64,000 bases of DNA from Klebsiella quasipneumoniae subsp. quasipneumoniae (GTDB lineage Bacteria; Pseudomonadota; Gammaproteobacteria; Enterobacterales; Enterobacteriaceae), in contig NZ_CP084876.1 of NCBI RefSeq assembly GCF_020525925.1, positions 806,001 through 870,000 on the forward strand, given 5' to 3'. The position numbers and the translations under genes are program-made. Under the pieces are notes generated by a model. The model searched no databases. It was not told where the DNA came from and was given only the letters and a program-made list of their open reading frames with translations. Positions within the stretch are counted from its first letter, which is position 1. Every line of letters begins with the position of its first letter. Shown piece after piece: positions 20,661-32,074 of this stretch.

Positions 20661-21164
20661 CTACCAGGTGGCCAGCCACAGCCGCAGACGCATTCCCCAG
20701 CCGCTGGTCCAGCCGGTGGTGACCGACTTCGCCTCGCCTCGATAAATCACCACCAGCGTTGGCGTCACCCGAATGTCCCACTGCCGCGCCAGCTGGCCGC
20801 TCGGGTCATTCACCGTCGGCAGCGCCAGTTTCTTTCTGGCAAGCCACGTCTCCAGCGCGGCGTTATCGCCGGATCGCAGGGCCACGGTCAGCACATTGCC
20901 GCCATCGTCGGCAAGCGATGCCACCGACGGCGTGGTGTAGCGACAGACCCCGCACCAGGTGGCCCAGACGTACAGCAGCAGCGGCTTTTGCTGGCTCATG
21001 GCGTTCAGATCCACCGCCCTGCCGTCGAGGGTGTGCAGCGATGTGGCGCTGACGTTTTGCGGCCGCGCGGGCTGGCGAAAATAATCCACCGCCAGGCCCA
21101 CCGCCGCGCCAATCAGCAGCCACACCGCCAGCTCACGCAGCCAGCGCCTGAGCTTACTGGCCAC
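20661..21164 (-). CDS. scsD: Membrane-anchored thioredoxin-like protein ScsD
   Basis: Encodes 167 residues. An uncleaved N-terminal membrane anchor (about residues 12-28) tethers a periplasmic thioredoxin fold with the active-site motif WATWCGVC (about residues 66-73) and a cis-proline in RVTPTLVVI. By family it is the TlpA/ScsD type disulfide reductant in the suppressor-of-copper-sensitivity system described in Salmonella. It overlaps scsC by 11 bp and is the last gene of scsABCD. Confidence 0.88.
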   Translation of the reverse strand: MASKLRRWLRELAVWLLIGAAVGLAVDYFRQPARPQNVSATSLHTLDGRAVDLNAMSQQKPLLLYVWATWCGVCRYTTPSVASLADDGGNVLTVALRSGDNAALETWLARKKLALPTVNDPSGQLARQWDIRVTPTLVVIYRGEAKSVTTGWTSGWGMRLRLWLATW

Positions 21165-21765
21165 GGGCTTTCGCCAGCTGCTCTTTCACCAGCCCCTCCA
21201 GTTCGTCAGCAGGGATCGCCCCGGCCACCATCTGATCGCCGATGATGGTCGCCGGCGTGCCCTGAATATTCAGCACCTGCGACAAAATCAGGTTCATCTT
21301 CAGTGAATCCATGGTCTTGTCATCGAGACTGACGCTGTCGGTGGCGGTTTTCTTCTGCGCCGCGGCGATGCTGGCGTCATCGTGATAGCCTTTTTTCGCC
21401 ATCAGCCGCTGATGCAGCGCCCAGAACTTATCGGGCTGCTGGCGCCAGGTAGAGAGCGCCGCTTTGGCGGCATTGACCGAACTTTGCCCCTTGAACGGCA
21501 GCAGCTTCACGATCAGCTGGATGTCCGGGTTATCGTGGACGATTTTTTCCAGCATCGGATCAAACTGTTTACAGTAAGGACAGTTGTAATCGGTAAACGA
21601 GACGATCGTCAGCTTCGGCGCTTTGGCGCCGGTGCGCGGGCTGTTCGGATCGTTAAACAGCAGCTGCGCCAGCTGGTCATTACCGTTTGCTGGTGGTTCT
21701 TCCGCCGGGGCGGCGAAGCTGAAGGCGGATACGCACAGCAGCAATAAGGCGGTGATAGCTCTCAT
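21154..21765 (-). CDS. scsC: DsbA-family periplasmic protein ScsC
   Basis: Encodes 203 residues with a signal peptide (about residues 1-18, cleavage near SFAAPAEE). The thioredoxin-like domain holds the active-site CPYC in FTDYNCPYCKQFDP, an inserted helical domain, and the cis-Pro loop in IQGTPATIIG. ScsC proteins act as copper-binding disulfide isomerase/oxidoreductases kept reduced by ScsB. It lies 1 bp downstream of scsB and overlaps scsD, so the three are co-transcribed. Confidence 0.9.
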   Translation of the reverse strand: MRAITALLLLCVSAFSFAAPAEEPPANGNDQLAQLLFNDPNSPRTGAKAPKLTIVSFTDYNCPYCKQFDPMLEKIVHDNPDIQLIVKLLPFKGQSSVNAAKAALSTWRQQPDKFWALHQRLMAKKGYHDDASIAAAQKKTATDSVSLDDKTMDSLKMNLILSQVLNIQGTPATIIGDQMVAGAIPADELEGLVKEQLAKARGQ

Positions 21766-21766
21766 G

Positions 21767-23776
21767 TTAGTTTCCTTTGGCGGCGGACAGGGTGGCGAGG
21801 AGGTGTTCGCGATCTAACAGCGCAGGCAGGATCTCTCCCTGCGGCAATCCCGGTCCGTAAATCTGGTTAAACGGCACCGCGGCGCTGCCGCGGTCGGTTA
21901 AAAACTGACTAATCGTGGCGGAGGGGCGGCTCCAGTCGCCGCGCAGGGCGACCACGTCCGGCGCTAACAGCGCCTGCTGGACGTCATCGCGCAGCAGCAC
22001 GTTGTATTTATTGGCTTTACAGGTCACGCACCAGTCGGCGGTGACATCAATAAACACCCGCTTATGTTCCGCCAGGGCGCTGGCGATAGCCTGCTCGCTG
22101 AGCGGCTGCCAGTTAACCCGGTCGCGGCGCGGGCCCTCGCCGTCAGGCCGGGAGACAAAGGCGACGGCGCCGGCCACCACGATGGCCAGAGCCCCTGCGC
22201 GCAGCGCTGTCCGCCAGCGGTAGCGCCAGGCGGTGGCCAGCAGCAGGGCTACGGTCAGTACCACCAGCAGGGTAAGCACCGGGGTACGGCCGATGTGGAT
22301 CGTCAGCAGGCTGACCAGCCATAGCGCCGAGCCCAGCATCATCACCCCCAGCGCCACCCGCAGATGATTCATCCAGCGGCCTGGGCGCGGAAGGCGTTGC
22401 GCCAGCCCCGGCCAGGCGACGATCAGCAGCCACGGCAGGCTCATACCGATCCCCATGGCGAAGAAAATCCCCCACAGCAGCGGCAGCGGCGCCACCAGCG
22501 CCACCGACACGGCGGTGCCAAGGAATGGCGCGGTGCAGGGCGTCGCCAGCAGGGTGGCGAAGGCGCCCTGCCAGAAATGGCCCATTAAGCCGTTGCCGCC
22601 TCGGGTGGCGAGGAAGGTGCTGGCGGTGGAGGAGAGGCGGATTTCGAACAGCCCCAGCAGACTGGCGCTGAACAGGACCATCACCAGCGCCATGGCGCCG
22701 ATAAACCACGGGTTCTGGAACTGGATCCCCCAGCCGAGCGCCTGATTACCCAGGCGTAGCGCGGTCATCATCAGCGCCAGCGCCAGGAACGAGACGACGA
22801 TCCCGCACGCCGAGGCGAGGAACTGTCGGCGCACCGCGCCGCGTTCGCGATGTTCGGTTTGCACCAGCGAGCCGAGCTTCATCGCCAGCACCGGCAGGAC
22901 GCAGGGCATTACATTGAGGATAAGCCCCCCGGCCAGCGCCATCAGCAGCACCCAGCCTAACGCCGCTCCCGGCGCGGCGCTGCCTGCGCGGATAGCGAGC
23001 TGGCTTTCCTGCGCCTGGCCGCTATCCGCCAGTACCAGCGACAACGTTTTACCGCGTAGATCCGGCGCCGCTTCGCCCCAGCTATCGGTGACCGGCACGC
23101 TGGCGGTTAGCGTATCGCCGCGGGTGGTAAAGCTCGGCTTGCCGAAATCGACATCCTCCATGCTGTCGATAAACAGCGCTGGTTGCTGCCAGCCGGCATC
23201 ACGGCGGGCGGTCACCGTCAGTTTGCCGCTGACGTAGCTGGCGCTCAGCTGCGAAGTCAGGCCATCGCGCAGCGGCAGCGTGCCCATCGCACGGGTGTAA
23301 TCGTAGGCAAAACCCTCCCCTGGCGGGGCCGTCATATCCAGCGAAAAGGGATAGTCAGTGAGAATGCAGACATTGCTGCAGGTGGATAATGTCAGTACGC
23401 CGCTGAGCGTCGGCGGTATCTTCCCGCGCAGGGTCATCGGGAAGCTGACGTCGCCGTGATACCCCTGAGTGGAAATGCCCGCAACGTCGAAACGCTGCGG
23501 CGTCGGCCAGCGCCAGTCAACCGCCAGCGGCGTGCCCCAGGCGATAACCGGCGCGATGCCGCCTTCCCCTGGCGAGCGCCAGTAGGTTTTCCAGCCCTTT
23601 TCCAGAGCCACGTCTAAAAGCAGGCGGGTATCGCCATTGCTCTCGGTTTGCGCCCGCAGGCGCACGCTGGCGTGTTGATTATCGGCGGCGCGTAGCCAGC
23701 CGCTGTCGGCGGCCTGGCTGACGGGCAGCCATAGCCAAAGCAGGCAGACCAGTAGTCGCCTGAATAACATAGACAT
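21767..23776 (-). CDS. scsB: Transmembrane electron-transfer protein ScsB (DsbD-like)
   Basis: Encodes 669 residues. A signal peptide (about 1-22, SQAAD cleavage) is followed by a periplasmic N-terminal domain, a central DsbD/CcdA-like membrane domain with about eight segments (GLILNVMPCVLPVLAMKLGS and LLATPCTAPFLGTAVS hold the two membrane cysteines), and a C-terminal thioredoxin domain with DVTADWCVTCKANKYNVL. It carries electrons from cytoplasmic thioredoxin to ScsC and ScsD. Start ATG at 23776 has GGAG seven bases upstream. Confidence 0.9.
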   Translation of the reverse strand: MSMLFRRLLVCLLWLWLPVSQAADSGWLRAADNQHASVRLRAQTESNGDTRLLLDVALEKGWKTYWRSPGEGGIAPVIAWGTPLAVDWRWPTPQRFDVAGISTQGYHGDVSFPMTLRGKIPPTLSGVLTLSTCSNVCILTDYPFSLDMTAPPGEGFAYDYTRAMGTLPLRDGLTSQLSASYVSGKLTVTARRDAGWQQPALFIDSMEDVDFGKPSFTTRGDTLTASVPVTDSWGEAAPDLRGKTLSLVLADSGQAQESQLAIRAGSAAPGAALGWVLLMALAGGLILNVMPCVLPVLAMKLGSLVQTEHRERGAVRRQFLASACGIVVSFLALALMMTALRLGNQALGWGIQFQNPWFIGAMALVMVLFSASLLGLFEIRLSSTASTFLATRGGNGLMGHFWQGAFATLLATPCTAPFLGTAVSVALVAPLPLLWGIFFAMGIGMSLPWLLIVAWPGLAQRLPRPGRWMNHLRVALGVMMLGSALWLVSLLTIHIGRTPVLTLLVVLTVALLLATAWRYRWRTALRAGALAIVVAGAVAFVSRPDGEGPRRDRVNWQPLSEQAIASALAEHKRVFIDVTADWCVTCKANKYNVLLRDDVQQALLAPDVVALRGDWSRPSATISQFLTDRGSAAVPFNQIYGPGLPQGEILPALLDREHLLATLSAAKGN

Positions 23777-23825
23777 AAATTTGCTCCATAAATGATGAAT
23801 TAACCTGAACTGTCAGGAAAATCAG

Positions 23826-24185
23826 TCACTCACGGAAGACGCATAATCGCAGATGCACCCGCAATCGGGGCGGGGAGATAACGCGGGGAGGCCACTGGTG
23901 TTCGATACGCGGCGGGATCGCCGCCAGCACCGCCAGCAGCAGGGTGATAGCCAACAGCGCCCCTTCGAACAGCATCGGCGGGACGGCCATCAGCGACTTG
24001 GCGCTGAGCTCGCACGGCGTGACCGGCGCGTCGGCCTTATCCTGGGTTTGCTGTAGCGACGGGCTGTCGGCAGCGAGGTTCATGACCAGCGCGTGCATCC
24101 CGGCCATTCGCTGGGCGGTGCAGACCAGCACCACCATACAGGCCAGGAGGACAAAAAGAATGGCTTTGCGTTGTCGCTTAATCAT
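23826..24185 (-). CDS. scsA: Suppressor of copper sensitivity protein ScsA
   Basis: Encodes 119 residues with two hydrophobic segments (about residues 9-25 and 72-92) around a short periplasmic region. The sequence matches the small membrane protein that begins the scs operon; its function is unknown. It lies 49 bp upstream of scsB on the same strand. No copper-binding cluster is evident; only one cysteine pair-like site (VTPCE and VLVCTAQ) is seen. Confidence 0.75.
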   Translation of the reverse strand: MIKRQRKAILFVLLACMVVLVCTAQRMAGMHALVMNLAADSPSLQQTQDKADAPVTPCELSAKSLMAVPPMLFEGALLAITLLLAVLAAIPPRIEHQWPPRVISPPRLRVHLRLCVFRE

Positions 24186-24278
24186 GAGCGCCTCAAATAT
24201 TCACGAGGCATATCTTATCGGGCGAACGCGTTTTGGCAATGGTAAAGCTGTAAAGAAGTGTCTGGCGGATAAGCGATT

Positions 24279-24303
24279 TGCCCTCCCCCGGCCGGGAGAG
24301 GGC
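24279..24303 (-). terminator. Hairpin downstream of bglA
   Basis: A strong GC-rich inverted repeat (GCCCTC...GAGGGC) lies just after the bglA stop on the minus strand. It lacks a T-run, so it is either a weak terminator or an mRNA-protecting hairpin. Confidence 0.4.
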
Positions 24304-24309
24304 AGTCAA

Positions 24310-25764
<1,455 letters not shown>

Positions 25765-25861
25765 CTATTGCTCTCGAGTCTAGCAAAGTGAAATTGAATG
25801 TCACGATATAACAAATCACGCCAAACGTAATAAGTTACATCGAAAAAACAGGCTGTTATTT

Positions 25862-26617
25862 TTAGCTGATTTTGCGCGCTAATTTACGTCCGAGCGTTTC
25901 GAGAATATAGATCACTGGAATTTGCGTCGTAATATCGTAGACACCGCCAATGCGCGTCTGCGGCACGTGCCAGGAGAGATTGAAATCGGCCAGTTTGGCC
26001 AGCCGCGAGTGTTCGTGACTGGTAATGGACATCACCTTGCAGCGGTGCAGGCTGAACTGGCTGGCGAAGCGCAGGATCTCTTCTGTCTCGCCGGAGACGG
26101 AAAGCACGATCGCCAGCGCGTTACGGGCCATATCGTTAGTCACCGGAAAATAGGGGTCATCAATATGATTACTAAATTTCCCGACGTTGGAGAAGAAGCG
26201 GGCGCCATATTTCGCCAGCGCGCCCGAGGTGCCTGCGCCGACGAAAATAATACGTTCGGAGGCGAGAATAATATCGACGGCCTGCTCGAGTAATTCATCG
26301 AACTCGTCATTATTAACGCTTTTAAAAAAGCTCATGATTTCGCTGGCGCCGATATTTGCCTGTTGAGGCTCGTTCTGCTCAAGATATAATTTAAAGCGCA
26401 CGCGAAATTCAGAGTAGCCCTCGCACTGCAGTTTGCGGCAGAAGCGCAACACGGTGGTGGTGGAGACGCCGGCGGCTTCGGCCAGTTCGCGGATGGTCAT
26501 GTACATCACTTTGTCACGATTCTTAATGACGTAGTGGTAGACCATCATCTCAAGATTATTGAGACTGGCGACAGCGGCGTGGGAGAACATACTCACAGTG
26601 GCGAACTCACAATTCAT
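25862..26617 (-). CDS. MurR/RpiR-family transcriptional regulator
   Basis: Encodes 251 residues: an N-terminal helix-turn-helix (about residues 30-80, with TIRELAEAAGVSTTTVLRFC) and a C-terminal SIS sugar-phosphate-binding domain (about residues 115-240, with IIFVGAGTSGALAKYGARFF). This family senses phosphosugars. It sits 118 bp upstream of bglA on the same strand and divergently from yqfB, so it may regulate bglA; that link is an inference from position. Confidence 0.85.
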   Translation of the reverse strand: MNCEFATVSMFSHAAVASLNNLEMMVYHYVIKNRDKVMYMTIRELAEAAGVSTTTVLRFCRKLQCEGYSEFRVRFKLYLEQNEPQQANIGASEIMSFFKSVNNDEFDELLEQAVDIILASERIIFVGAGTSGALAKYGARFFSNVGKFSNHIDDPYFPVTNDMARNALAIVLSVSGETEEILRFASQFSLHRCKVMSITSHEHSRLAKLADFNLSWHVPQTRIGGVYDITTQIPVIYILETLGRKLARKIS

Positions 26618-26640
26618 AATGACCAGGACGGAATTATATC

Positions 26641-26952
26641 ATGCAGGCCAATGACATTACCTTTTTTCAGCGCTTTCAGGAGGACATCCTCGCCGGGCGC
26701 AAAACGATCACCATTCGCGATGCGGCGGAGTCGCACTTTAAGCCCGGCGATGTGCTGCGCGTCGGGCGCTATGAAGACGACGGCTATTTTTGCACCATCG
26801 CCGTAACCGCGACCTCGACGGTGACTCTCGACACGCTGACCGACCAGCATGCTCAACAGGAGAATATGACCCTCGGGCAGCTGCGTCAGGTCATCAGCGA
26901 CATCTATCCTGGGGAGAACCAGTTTTATGTCATTGAATTCAAAACGCTTTAA
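26641..26952 (+). CDS. yqfB: ASCH-domain N4-acetylcytidine amidohydrolase YqfB
   Basis: Encodes 103 residues forming a single ASCH domain. E. coli YqfB hydrolyses N4-acetylcytidine to cytidine. Conserved residues are visible in [19 protein letters not shown] (about residues 19-37), containing the Lys and Thr of the proposed active site, and in the acidic segment near [14 protein letters not shown]. It starts 23 bp from the divergent regulator and stands alone. Confidence 0.93.
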   Translation: MQANDITFFQRFQEDILAGRKTITIRDAAESHFKPGDVLRVGRYEDDGYFCTIAVTATSTVTLDTLTDQHAQQENMTLGQLRQVISDIYPGENQFYVIEFKTL

Positions 26953-27076
26953 GACAATCAGGAACAGCTGTGAGTTGAAATAAAATTGTAACTTTATGAT
27001 TTTAATGTGTTTACAAATATACATCGTTTTATTTTAGCTAACAGGTGTTCACTGGAATCATTCTCAGTTACCCTAA

Positions 27077-27775
<699 letters not shown>

Positions 27776-27788
27776 TAAACATCCCACG

Positions 27789-27865
27789 GCTTACCGTGGC
27801 TACGGTTATCTGCGGCCTGGAAATCCCACGGTGGCGCTGCGCTTACCGTGGCTACGGTTATCTGC
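27789..27865. repeat. Pair of 25-bp direct repeats (BIME-like)
   Basis: A 25-bp sequence beginning GCTTACCGTGGCTACGG occurs at 27789-27813 and again at 27841-27865, a 52-bp period. It is followed by a REP-like GTAGCCCGGCTAAGGCG unit. It lies between the convergent trhA and ygfZ genes. Confidence 0.7.
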
Positions 27866-27921
27866 AGTCAAGTAGCCCGGCTAAGGCGCGAGCGCCGCAA
27901 GCCGGGAGTCATAACGCTTTA

Positions 27922-28905
27922 TTACGCGTCTTCCAGTGAATAGGGCAGCGGTTCGATGCGCAGGCTGCCGGCATCGTCGCGCACGCGGAACACGCTGTCC
28001 GGCTCCATATCGTTATTCATCACCACCTGCACCAGCAGCTGGCCATCATCCAGCTGAACCGCCGTAAGCACCGTACCGGTGCGGCGCCAGTTTTCGCCCA
28101 TCTTCAGCTCCAGATCTTCTCCGGCCTCCGGCACCCGGCTGGCGGTACCTGACAGCGTCCACAGCGCGCGCTTATTGGCGCCGCGGAATTTCGCCCTGGC
28201 GACCATTTCCTGGCCGGTATAGCACCCTTTTTTGAAGCTGATACCGCCCAGCGCCTGCAGGTTGGTGGCCTGCGGAATGAACTGCCCGCTGTTGGCGCTG
28301 TCGATAACCGGCAGACCGGCTTCAATATTCAGCGCCAGCCACTGCTGGCTGTTGTTGAGCTGCGCTTCGCCGCGCAGCGCGTCGGTGACGCGATTGGCGG
28401 TGTCGACATCGGTCACCAGCAGGAAGCGTTCGCCCGGGTGTTCAAACCACAGCAGGCTGGTGGCGCCTTCGCTAATCACCGGCGTCGCGGCGTCGGGCAG
28501 GGCGGCGAACAGCGGCGCCAGCGCGGCGCGCGCCTGGAAGCCGGCCACCCCCAGCAGAACCAGATCGTCGTTGGCGGCGATGGTGACTTTGGAGAAGACG
28601 GCATATTTTTTCAGCTCGGTCAGCTGCGCGTCGCGCAGGCTGCGGCGCTCAATCCACGCGAAGCCGCCGTCGCGGCGGAATACGCGCAGGTTGCTCCACA
28701 TCTTGCCTTTGGCGTCACAGTGGGCGGCAAGCAGATGCTGGGCATCGGTGAGACTGCTCACATCGGCGGTAATCTGCCCCTGCAGATATTTTTCGCTGTC
28801 CGGTCCGCTAATTGTCGCCAGCGCCCAGTCATCCAGGGTCATCAGCGTTAACGGCAGACGAGCGGAAGAGGAAGGCTGACGCGGAGGAAAAGGTGTAAAA
28901 GCCAT
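27922..28905 (-). CDS. ygfZ: Folate-dependent Fe-S cluster repair protein YgfZ
   Basis: Encodes 327 residues from the ATG at 28905 (MAFTPFPP), with AGGA seven bases upstream; an ATG two codons earlier is possible. It is a GcvT-fold tRNA-modifying/Fe-S maintenance protein that works with tetrahydrofolate on MiaB-type enzymes. The family signature [17 protein letters not shown], with the essential cysteine, is at about residues 226-242. It is divergent from sdhE. Confidence 0.95.
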   Translation of the reverse strand: MAFTPFPPRQPSSSARLPLTLMTLDDWALATISGPDSEKYLQGQITADVSSLTDAQHLLAAHCDAKGKMWSNLRVFRRDGGFAWIERRSLRDAQLTELKKYAVFSKVTIAANDDLVLLGVAGFQARAALAPLFAALPDAATPVISEGATSLLWFEHPGERFLLVTDVDTANRVTDALRGEAQLNNSQQWLALNIEAGLPVIDSANSGQFIPQATNLQALGGISFKKGCYTGQEMVARAKFRGANKRALWTLSGTASRVPEAGEDLELKMGENWRRTGTVLTAVQLDDGQLLVQVVMNNDMEPDSVFRVRDDAGSLRIEPLPYSLEDA

Positions 28906-29150
28906 AGTCATATCCTGAATCGCTTAACGCAGTGTGTGTGACCAATGGTAAAAGAGCTATAGTGCATTGCAAGCGCTTTCAACAGGCCATTTGTGCGCTG
29001 ACGTTTGGCGACGGCCTGACGCGGGAAAACAATAAGCCCATCATTATTTTATGGTTTTTATGGAAGGATGCTCGCATTCAGCGATATTCCTGTAAAGTTA
29101 CAGCAGAAAACGGGTTAAACTAACCTATATTTTGCTGCTGGAAGGTCAAC

Positions 29151-29417
29151 ATGGACATTAACAATAAAGCACGTATCCACTGGGCATGCCGCCGCGGGAT
29201 GCGCGAACTCGACATCTCCATCATGCCGTTCTTTGAGTATGAGTACGATACCCTCAGCGACGCTGACAAACAGCTGTTCATTCGCCTGCTGGAAAATGAC
29301 GATCCGGATCTGTTCAACTGGCTGATGAACCACGGCAAACCGGCCGATGCGGAGCTGCAGCGGATGGTAACCTTAATTCAGACACGGAATCGGGAACGTG
29401 GTCCTGTGGCAATCTGA
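29151..29417 (+). CDS. sdhE: FAD assembly factor SdhE
   Basis: Encodes 88 residues of a small helical protein that promotes covalent flavinylation of succinate dehydrogenase SdhA and fumarate reductase FrdA. The family RGxRE motif is seen as RRGMREL (about residues 14-20), followed by the conserved acidic residues [11 protein letters not shown]. It overlaps cptA by 20 bp, so the two are translationally coupled. Confidence 0.95.
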   Translation: MDINNKARIHWACRRGMRELDISIMPFFEYEYDTLSDADKQLFIRLLENDDPDLFNWLMNHGKPADAELQRMVTLIQTRNRERGPVAI

Positions 29418-29808
29418 TCTCCGTATCTCCTGGCGCGCGCAGTGGTTTTCCCTGCTGCTCCACGGCGTTGTGGCGGCGCTGGTGCTGCTGGTTCCCTGGC
29501 CGTTAAGCTACACCCCGATCTGGCTGCTGCTGCTGTCGCTGGTGGTCTTTGACTGTGTGCGCAGCCAGCGACGGATCCATGCCCGTCGCGGGGAGATAAA
29601 ACTGCTCACCGATTCCCGGCTGCGCTGGCAAAACGCCGAATGGGAGATCCTCGGGACGCCGTGGGTCATCAACAGCGGTATGTTGCTGCGTTTGCGCCAT
29701 GTCGATACCCGACGCGGTCAGCATCTGTGGCTGGCGGCGGACAGCATGGATCCCGGAGAGTGGCGGGATCTGCGCCGGCTGGTGCTGCAAAAACCGGCGC
29801 AGGAGTAA
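29398..29808 (+). CDS. cptA: YgfX/CptA inner-membrane protein
   Basis: Encodes 136 residues with a GTG start at 29398. Two hydrophobic segments (about residues 17-35 and 38-53) are followed by a cytoplasmic domain. It is the partner of SdhE; it was also described as the toxin-like component CptA in E. coli, a role still debated. It overlaps sdhE by 20 bp and ends six bases from the convergent fldB. Confidence 0.9.
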   Translation: MVLWQSDLRISWRAQWFSLLLHGVVAALVLLVPWPLSYTPIWLLLLSLVVFDCVRSQRRIHARRGEIKLLTDSRLRWQNAEWEILGTPWVINSGMLLRLRHVDTRRGQHLWLAADSMDPGEWRDLRRLVLQKPAQE

Positions 29809-29814
29809 GCGGCG

Positions 29815-30336
29815 TCAGGAGAAGTGTTCGGCCATTTCGCCGAGGATCTGCTCGCACCAGCTCTGGATGCGCTCGTCGCTCAGGTCGTACTGGTTGGTTT
29901 CATCCAGCGCCAGGCCAACGAACAGTTGGCCATCAGCGATCACCGGTTTCGGGCTGGTGAACTCATAGCCTTCGGTTGGCCAGTAGCCGACAAACTTCAC
30001 GCCTTTGGTCGCCAGCTTGTCATGCAGCATGCCCAGCGCGTCAAGGAACCATTCGCCATAGCCCAGCTGATCGCCCATGCCGTACAGCGCGACGATTTTG
30101 CCCTCCAGGTCCAGGGTGTCCAGCTGGTCCCAAACCGCTTCCCAGTCTTCCTGAATTTCGCCGAAATCCCAGGTCGGGATGCCGAGGATCAGTACATCGT
30201 ACTGGCTCATCAGGGCGGGGGAGTCATCTTTCAGATTGTGCAACGTCACCAGCTCAGGGCCGATGATATCGCGGATTTTCTCCGCGGCCATTTCGGTGTA
30301 GCAGGTACTGGAGCCGTAAAACAGACCTATATTCAT
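29815..30336 (-). CDS. fldB: Flavodoxin 2
   Basis: Encodes 173 residues from the ATG at 30336 ([11 protein letters not shown]); the longer in-frame extension upstream is not supported. It is a long-chain flavodoxin that carries electrons with FMN. The phosphate-binding loop [15 protein letters not shown] and the [13 protein letters not shown] segment are present. In E. coli fldB is SoxRS-regulated. It is divergent from xerD and convergent with cptA. Confidence 0.95.
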   Translation of the reverse strand: MNIGLFYGSSTCYTEMAAEKIRDIIGPELVTLHNLKDDSPALMSQYDVLILGIPTWDFGEIQEDWEAVWDQLDTLDLEGKIVALYGMGDQLGYGEWFLDALGMLHDKLATKGVKFVGYWPTEGYEFTSPKPVIADGQLFVGLALDETNQYDLSDERIQSWCEQILGEMAEHFS

Positions 30337-30436
30337 CGCGTAAACATCTCGATTCTTGCTGTGAATGGCGGGCAGTGTACCAGAAAGGCGTCCTCTTAAG
30401 GCATAATGAGAGCGTTTAACGAACAAAGAGGCCGAT

Positions 30437-31333
30437 GTGAAACAGGATCTGGCACTAATCGAACAGTTTCTCGATGCCCTTTGGCTGGAGCGCAATCTGG
30501 CGGAGAATACGCTCAGCGCCTACCGTCGCGATTTGACGATGCTGGTGGAGTGGCTACACCATCGCGGCCTGTCGCTGGTAAGCGTCGGCAGCGACGACCT
30601 GCAGGCGCTGCTGGCCGAGCGGCAGTCCGGCGGCTATAAAGCCACCAGCACCGCGCGCCTGCTGAGCGCCGTGCGTCGTTTCTTCCAGCATCTGTACCGG
30701 GAAAAAATTCGCCCGGACGACCCCAGCGCGCTGCTGGCCTCGCCGAAGCTGCCGCAGCGGCTGCCGAAGGATCTCAGTGAGGCGCAGGTTGAGCGTCTGC
30801 TGCAGGCCCCGCTGGTGGAGCAGCCGCTGGAGTTGCGCGACAAAGCGATGCTGGAGGTGCTGTATGCCACCGGCCTGCGCGTCTCGGAGCTGGTGGGGCT
30901 GACGATGAGCGACATCAGCCTGCGCCAGGGCGTGCTGCGGGTGGTGGGCAAAGGCAATAAAGAGCGGCTGGTGCCGCTGGGGGAAGAGGCGGTACTGTGG
31001 GTGGAAAATTACCTCGAGTATGGTCGCCCCTGGCTGCTGAACGGCGTGGCGTCGGATGTCTTATTTCCCAGCCAGCGCGCCCAGCAGATGACGCGTCAGA
31101 CCTTCTGGCACCGGATTAAACACTATGCCGTGCTGGCGGGGATCGACAGCGAAAAGCTCTCCCCGCACGTGTTGCGCCATGCGTTCGCCACGCATTTGCT
31201 CAATCATGGCGCCGATCTGCGCGTGGTGCAGATGCTGTTAGGACACAGCGATCTCTCCACCACGCAGATCTACACCCACGTGGCGACCGAGCGTCTGCGA
31301 CAACTTCATCAACAGCACCACCCGCGGGCGTGA
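30437..31333 (+). CDS. xerD: Site-specific tyrosine recombinase XerD
   Basis: Encodes 298 residues with a GTG start at 30437 ([12 protein letters not shown]), as in E. coli. With XerC it resolves chromosome dimers at dif. The N-terminal SAM-like domain (about 1-100) is followed by the catalytic domain with R in [11 protein letters not shown] in [10 protein letters not shown], HxxR in [17 protein letters not shown], and the nucleophile Tyr in TTQIYTHVA. First gene of the xerD-dsbC-recJ-prfB-lysS set. Confidence 0.97.
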   Translation: MKQDLALIEQFLDALWLERNLAENTLSAYRRDLTMLVEWLHHRGLSLVSVGSDDLQALLAERQSGGYKATSTARLLSAVRRFFQHLYREKIRPDDPSALLASPKLPQRLPKDLSEAQVERLLQAPLVEQPLELRDKAMLEVLYATGLRVSELVGLTMSDISLRQGVLRVVGKGNKERLVPLGEEAVLWVENYLEYGRPWLLNGVASDVLFPSQRAQQMTRQTFWHRIKHYAVLAGIDSEKLSPHVLRHAFATHLLNHGADLRVVQMLLGHSDLSTTQIYTHVATERLRQLHQQHHPRA

Positions 31334-31355
31334 GTGCTGAACAAAAGGACTGAGT

Positions 31356-32069
31356 ATGAAAAAAGGTTTATTGATGTTCACCCTGCTGGCGGCTTCCCTT
31401 TCCGGGGCGGCGCATGCCGATAGCGCGGCAATTAAACAGTCGCTGGCGAAGCTGGGTGTGCAGAGCACCGATATTCAACCGTCGCCGGTTTCCGGGATGA
31501 GCACGGTGCTGACCGACAGCGGCGTACTGTATGTCACCGACGACGGCAAGCACATCATCCAGGGGCCGATGTACGACGTGAGCGGCGCGCAGCCGGTCAA
31601 TGTCACTAACCAGCTGCTGCTGGGTAAACTGAACGCGCTGAGCAACGAAATGATTGTCTACAAAGCGCCGAAGGAGCAGCACGTCATTACCGTCTTCACC
31701 GACATCACCTGCGGTTATTGCCACAAGCTGCATGAGCAGATGAGCGACTACAACGCGCTGGGGATCACCGTGCGCTATCTCGCCTTCCCGCGCCAGGGAC
31801 TGCAGAGCCAGGCGGAGCAGGATATGAAGGCCATCTGGTGCGCGAAAGATCGCAACAAAGCGCTGGATGACGCTATGAACGGCAAGGGCGTGCAGCCGGC
31901 GAGCTGCAGCGTGGATATCGCTAAACACTACACCCTTGGCGTGCAGATGGGCGTCAACGGTACCCCGGCGATGGTCCTCAGTAACGGCATGGTGCTGCCG
32001 GGCTATCAGGGGCCGAAAGAGCTGAAGGCGTTCCTCGACGAGCATAAAAAACAGACAAGCGGTAACTGA
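31356..32069 (+). CDS. dsbC: Periplasmic disulfide isomerase DsbC
   Basis: Encodes 237 residues with a signal peptide (about 1-21, cleavage after AHA). After the N-terminal dimerisation domain (about 22-82) comes the thioredoxin domain with the CGYC active site in FTDITCGYCHKLHEQM. It isomerises non-native disulfides and is kept reduced by DsbD. It lies 22 bp after xerD and 5 bp before recJ. Confidence 0.97.
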   Translation: MKKGLLMFTLLAASLSGAAHADSAAIKQSLAKLGVQSTDIQPSPVSGMSTVLTDSGVLYVTDDGKHIIQGPMYDVSGAQPVNVTNQLLLGKLNALSNEMIVYKAPKEQHVITVFTDITCGYCHKLHEQMSDYNALGITVRYLAFPRQGLQSQAEQDMKAIWCAKDRNKALDDAMNGKGVQPASCSVDIAKHYTLGVQMGVNGTPAMVLSNGMVLPGYQGPKELKAFLDEHKKQTSGN

Positions 32070-32074
32070 TTCGC